A stretch of DNA of 37,334 bases, from the NCBI GenBank assembly GCA_946617165.1, contig CAMOJP010000011.1, positions 1-37,334 on the forward strand. Direction: 5' to 3'. The translations under genes and the position numbers were made by a program. The stretch comes from an uncultured Bacteroidales bacterium. Lineage in GTDB: Bacteria > Bacteroidota > Bacteroidia > Bacteroidales > Paludibacteraceae. Under the pieces are notes generated by a model that did not search any database, was not told the DNA's origin, and saw only the letters and a list, made by a program, of their open reading frames with translations. Of this stretch, positions 34,609 through 37,334 are shown piece by piece. The first letter of the stretch is position 1; every line of letters begins with the position of its first letter.

Positions 34609-35199
34609 ATGATTTATCTTGAGTTATTCATATCATTTCTGAAGATAGGTCTTCTCGGTTTCGGAGGAGGCATGTCCATTATAGCTCTGATACAGATTGA
34701 AGTGACCAATCATGGTTGGATGAGCAATACGGAGTTCGTAGATATAGTAGGTATCAGCCAAGTGACTCCGGGTCCTATCGGTTTGAACTGCGCGACCTAT
34801 GTAGGCTATACCGCAACCGGAAGTGTCTGGGGCAGTCTGGTAGCCTCCGCCGCGATTATAATACCGAGTCTTATCATTATGCTAACCATCTGTTCTGTGT
34901 ACATGAAGATACGCGATAAATGGGCAGACAATCGCATCTATCAGGCAGTGATGCGTATAATCCGCATAGCCGTTGTGTGCCTCATCGCATTTGCAGCATA
35001 CAGACTATGTAACAAGGAGAGTTTTATCGATGCGACAAGTTATATCATTTGCGGTGTGGTGGGTGTACTGACACTACTGCCACTTCTCAAGAAGCCGCTG
35101 AAGATAACTAATCCGACATTATTGAAAGTGATTGATACGACAAGTCACCCTATTCTGCTGGTGGTATTAGCAGGCGCAGTAGGCGCTCTCGTTTATTAG
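34609..35199 (+). CDS. Chromate transporter family, short subunit 2
   Basis: The second CHR half, 196 residues, with LGFGGGMSIIALIQIE and the TPGPIGLNCATYVG block, followed by hydrophobic helices to the C-terminus. It begins 3 bp after the first half and likely forms a heterodimeric carrier with it. It is longer than subunit 1 because of one or two extra C-terminal helices. Its stop is 1 bp from the stop of the converging phoH. Confidence 0.86.
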   Translation: MIYLELFISFLKIGLLGFGGGMSIIALIQIEVTNHGWMSNTEFVDIVGISQVTPGPIGLNCATYVGYTATGSVWGSLVASAAIIIPSLIIMLTICSVYMKIRDKWADNRIYQAVMRIIRIAVVCLIAFAAYRLCNKESFIDATSYIICGVVGVLTLLPLLKKPLKITNPTLLKVIDTTSHPILLVVLAGAVGALVY

Positions 35200-35200
35200 C

Positions 35201-36124
35201 CTATTTATACGCATCAACAATATGCTTGACCAACGGGTGGCGAACAATATCCTTTTGATTAAATTCCACCACGGCAATCCCCTTAATATCTGTGAGACGT
35301 TCAATTGCATCTTTGAGTCCCGAATGCTGTGTTGCCGGTAAGTCAATCTGCGTCAAGTCCCCTGTAACAATCATCTTGCCGTTAATTCCCAAGCGTGTGA
35401 GGAACATCTTGAGCTGTGAGGAGGTAGTGTTTTGCGCTTCATCGAGAATAACGACCGCATCGGAAAGCGTGCGTCCCCTCATAAAAGCCAAAGGCGCTAT
35501 CTGGATGGTTCCCTTCTCCATATACTCGTTGAGTTTCGTACCGGGAATCATATCCTGCAAGGCATCATACAAAGGCTGCAGATATGGGTCAATCTTTTCC
35601 TTCATATCCCCCGGTAGGAAGCCGAGTTTCTCCCCCGCCTCCACCGCCGGACGTGAAAGGATAATACGTTTGACTTCGCGATTTTTCAGTGCACGAACCG
35701 CCAGCGCAATCGCCGTGTATGTTTTACCGGATCCGGCGGGACCGATAGCGAAAAGCAAATCGTTGCTGTCATAATCGGTAACCAGTTTCTTCTGATTTGC
35801 GGAGCGAGCAAGAATAGGCTTACCGTTGACGCCGTGCAGAATCAGATTATCATGCTCCACAGCCTGGGGATGTTCACCGTGCAGGATTTGCAAAATCTGT
35901 TCCTCGTTCAGTGTATTATGCTGGGCACAGAAAGTTTCAACCTTTTTGAGGTTATCCGTAAACTTATTGACCGCAGCCTCAGAACCAGATACTTTAATCT
36001 GATATCCCCGCGCAACGATGCGTACGTCGGGATGCTGATTCTTGAGACAAAGGATGTTTTGATTATTCACGCCGTAAAAGGTGGCGGTATCGATATTATC
36101 GTTCAGAGCGACGATTGTTTCCAT
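35201..36124 (-). CDS. phoH: PhoH-family ATPase
   Basis: A cytoplasmic P-loop NTPase of the PhoH/YbeZ group, linked in other bacteria to ribosome maturation with YbeY and to RNA handling. The N-terminal part (about 1-100) is a small KH-like region. Walker A is GPAGSGKT (128-135), SRPAVEAGEKLGFLPGD is the family signature, and Walker B is VILDEAQN near residue 225. At 307 residues it is of normal length. It starts 1 bp after the HsdR-N-like gene and is presumably the third gene of the glnS transcript. ybeY is not visible here. Confidence 0.93.
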   Translation of the reverse strand: METIVALNDNIDTATFYGVNNQNILCLKNQHPDVRIVARGYQIKVSGSEAAVNKFTDNLKKVETFCAQHNTLNEEQILQILHGEHPQAVEHDNLILHGVNGKPILARSANQKKLVTDYDSNDLLFAIGPAGSGKTYTAIALAVRALKNREVKRIILSRPAVEAGEKLGFLPGDMKEKIDPYLQPLYDALQDMIPGTKLNEYMEKGTIQIAPLAFMRGRTLSDAVVILDEAQNTTSSQLKMFLTRLGINGKMIVTGDLTQIDLPATQHSGLKDAIERLTDIKGIAVVEFNQKDIVRHPLVKHIVDAYK

Positions 36125-36125
36125 A

Positions 36126-36539
36126 TTATAATCGGTTGTATAGGGGAATGGATTTCAGATAATCAAGAGTTTGGTCCTTAACATGAGCAATAATCGTTTG
36201 CGGTCCGTTATGTAGGATAAGATAAGGAACTTGCAGTTTGCGATTATAGGTAACGGCCTGGTCGAGTGTTTTTTGCGTGAGGTGCACCGTTTCCGCTTTA
36301 CATTCGATGAGTATAACCGGTTTCATGTCCGTGTTATAAACGATAGCATCACAGCGTTTGTGCGCCTCTCCGACTTTGATAGCCGCTTCAACAGCGATGC
36401 GCGCTTGCGGATATGCAAATTGCTCCACCAGCCGGTGAAGCAACTGCTGGCGCACCCACTCTTCCGGAGTAAGGCGCACCCAACGATGACGCCACTCACA
36501 GAAGATTTGTTCTTTGCCGTTATAAAGCCGAGTACGCAT
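36126..36539 (-). CDS. Small HsdR-N-terminal-like (PD-(D/E)XK fold) protein
   Basis: A 137-residue protein resembling the N-terminal nuclease-fold domain of type I restriction HsdR subunits. The core is visible: EEWVRQQLLHRLV at the front, Asp64 in RCDAIVY, then Glu79 and Lys81 in IECKAE, the D-ExK arrangement of a PD-(D/E)XK site. No helicase motor, HsdM or HsdS is encoded nearby. Stand-alone proteins like this are common in Bacteroidetes, and their role is not settled. The ATG overlaps the glnS stop by one base (TAATG), and phoH follows after 1 bp, suggesting a housekeeping nucleic-acid role rather than defence (inference). Confidence 0.82.
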   Translation of the reverse strand: MRTRLYNGKEQIFCEWRHRWVRLTPEEWVRQQLLHRLVEQFAYPQARIAVEAAIKVGEAHKRCDAIVYNTDMKPVILIECKAETVHLTQKTLDQAVTYNRKLQVPYLILHNGPQTIIAHVKDQTLDYLKSIPLYNRL

Positions 36540-37334
36540 TACTTAAGATAATTGTCCTTAAGCGAGCAAGTACGATTGAGCACAAGATGTTGCGCTGTAG
36601 TATCCGGATCGACGACGAAATAGCCTTGTTTAAGCAGTTGGTAGTGGTTCTCCTGCTCCACTCCGTTCACGATAACCGGGTCATGTAACTCGCTACGAAG
36701 CGAATTCTCCACTTTAGCGTTAACCACCTTAAGGCTATCAGGATTGAGCAAGTCACGGAAGTCACCTTCTTCCGCCGATGGGTTCTCGCACGCAAACAGG
36801 CGGTCATACAGCCGCACTTCAGCATCCAAGCACGAGTTGCACTCTACCCAGTTAATGGTAGCTTTCGTTTTGCGATTACCGCCTTCGGTACCAGACTTAG
36901 AAGTCGGGTCGTAGGTTGCATAAACGGTTGTGATATTCCCCTGAGCATCCTTCTCACAGCCGGTAGCCCGGATAATATAAGCGTTTTTGAGGCGCACTTC
37001 CCGACCGTTAGGTGAAAGACGGTAGAATTTATTATCCGCCTCTTCCAAGAAGTCTCCTCTTTCAATATATAGTTCTCTTGCGAAAGGCATTTCTCGCGTT
37101 CCCAGTTCGGGATGTCCGTCAATATTCTCTCCGACAAGGGTTTCACCATTTTCTTCGTAGTTGGTGATAATGAGTTTAACGGGGTCGAAGATTGCACATA
37201 CACGCGGCGCCGTCTCTTTGAGGTCTTCCCGAATAGTATGTTCGAGCAATCCTTGGTCAATCATTCCCTCAACCTTTGTATAACCGATACGGTCCATGAA
37301 GTTACGCATTGAAGACGGAGTATATCCGCGACGG
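36539..37334 (-). CDS. glnS: Glutaminyl-tRNA synthetase, C-terminal part
   Basis: The reading frame is open to the window edge, so the catalytic domain with its HIGH and KMSKS motifs lies outside. The visible 264 residues begin with RRGYTPSSMRNFMDRIG, the end of the catalytic and helical region. They continue into the double beta-barrel anticodon-binding domain (CAIFDPVKLIITNY, MPFARELYIERGDF, HYQLLKQGYFVVDPD). Spacing and motifs match bacterial GlnRS of eukaryotic origin. The visible in-frame ATG at 37309 is internal. It is the first recognisable gene of a glnS, HsdR-N-like, phoH unit. Confidence 0.94.
   Translation of the reverse strand, partial: RRGYTPSSMRNFMDRIGYTKVEGMIDQGLLEHTIREDLKETAPRVCAIFDPVKLIITNYEENGETLVGENIDGHPELGTREMPFARELYIERGDFLEEADNKFYRLSPNGREVRLKNAYIIRATGCEKDAQGNITTVYATYDPTSKSGTEGGNRKTKATINWVECNSCLDAEVRLYDRLFACENPSAEEGDFRDLLNPDSLKVVNAKVENSLRSELHDPVIVNGVEQENHYQLLKQGYFVVDPDTTAQHLVLNRTCSLKDNYLK

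Noticed and set aside
36126..36539. Fragment of a type I restriction-modification system
   Set aside because: The protein is complete with its own coupled start, and no hsdM, hsdS or helicase sequence is nearby.

Overview
The window reads as the chromosome of a member of the phylum Bacteroidota, most likely an uncultured gut or rumen Bacteroidales. Three observations support this. Promoters have the TTTG (-33) / TAnnTTTG (-7) form with about 20 bp between the boxes. A 2487-residue surface protein ends in a type IX secretion (Por) sorting domain. MraY, RecG, the FtsL-like protein and the TonB protein all have Bacteroidota-type sequences. Family names come from reading motifs and remembered homologues; no database search was possible.

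Layout. 1-428 is a polypurine tandem-repeat tract ending in a promoter. 429-1892 encodes a GH13 alpha-amylase-like lipoprotein. 1895-4413 (minus) is a lysine pair, lysC then lysA. 4502-4732 (minus) is an in-frame but internally deleted remnant of a GH97 alpha-glucosidase. 4993-14996 is a division and cell wall (dcw) cluster in the order mraZ, rsmH, ftsL-like, ftsI, murE, mraY, murD, ftsW, murG. Where murC-ftsQ-ftsA-ftsZ usually follow in this phylum there is instead a FemAB/GNAT-like gene (15015-15977) convergent with an oligosaccharide flippase (15974-17230, minus). A TonB protein and recG follow (17358-20144).

20210-29356 (minus) is a compact five-gene unit. In transcription order it encodes the giant T9SS-exported modular protein, a two-anchor membrane protein with a PIGDG-hydrophobic-basic C-terminus, a 68-residue membrane protein, an S24/S26-type signal-peptidase-like protein and a stand-alone PqqD-like protein. 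This is the best candidate here for an undescribed envelope sorting or maturation system. 29357-29840 is repeat-rich and non-coding. A GHL10-type glycoside hydrolase-like gene follows recF on the minus strand (29841-32247). RecF is divergent from an NtrC-type sigma-54 activator that lacks a DNA-binding domain (32334-33497), which is followed by udk and two half-size chromate transporters (to 35199). Converging on these is a minus-strand unit, glnS (truncated by the window end), a small HsdR-N-like nuclease-fold protein and phoH.

How the genes fit together. LysC makes the aspartyl phosphate that feeds diaminopimelate synthesis and LysA converts diaminopimelate to lysine. MurE carries the DNPR motif for adding meso-diaminopimelate, and MraY, MurD, MurG, FtsW and FtsI carry the precursor through to septal peptidoglycan. 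Eight promoters could be placed by sequence, several with very short leaders, and these decided start codons for lysC, mraZ, the flippase, recF and the response regulator. No tRNA, rRNA, CRISPR array, insertion sequence or phage gene was seen.
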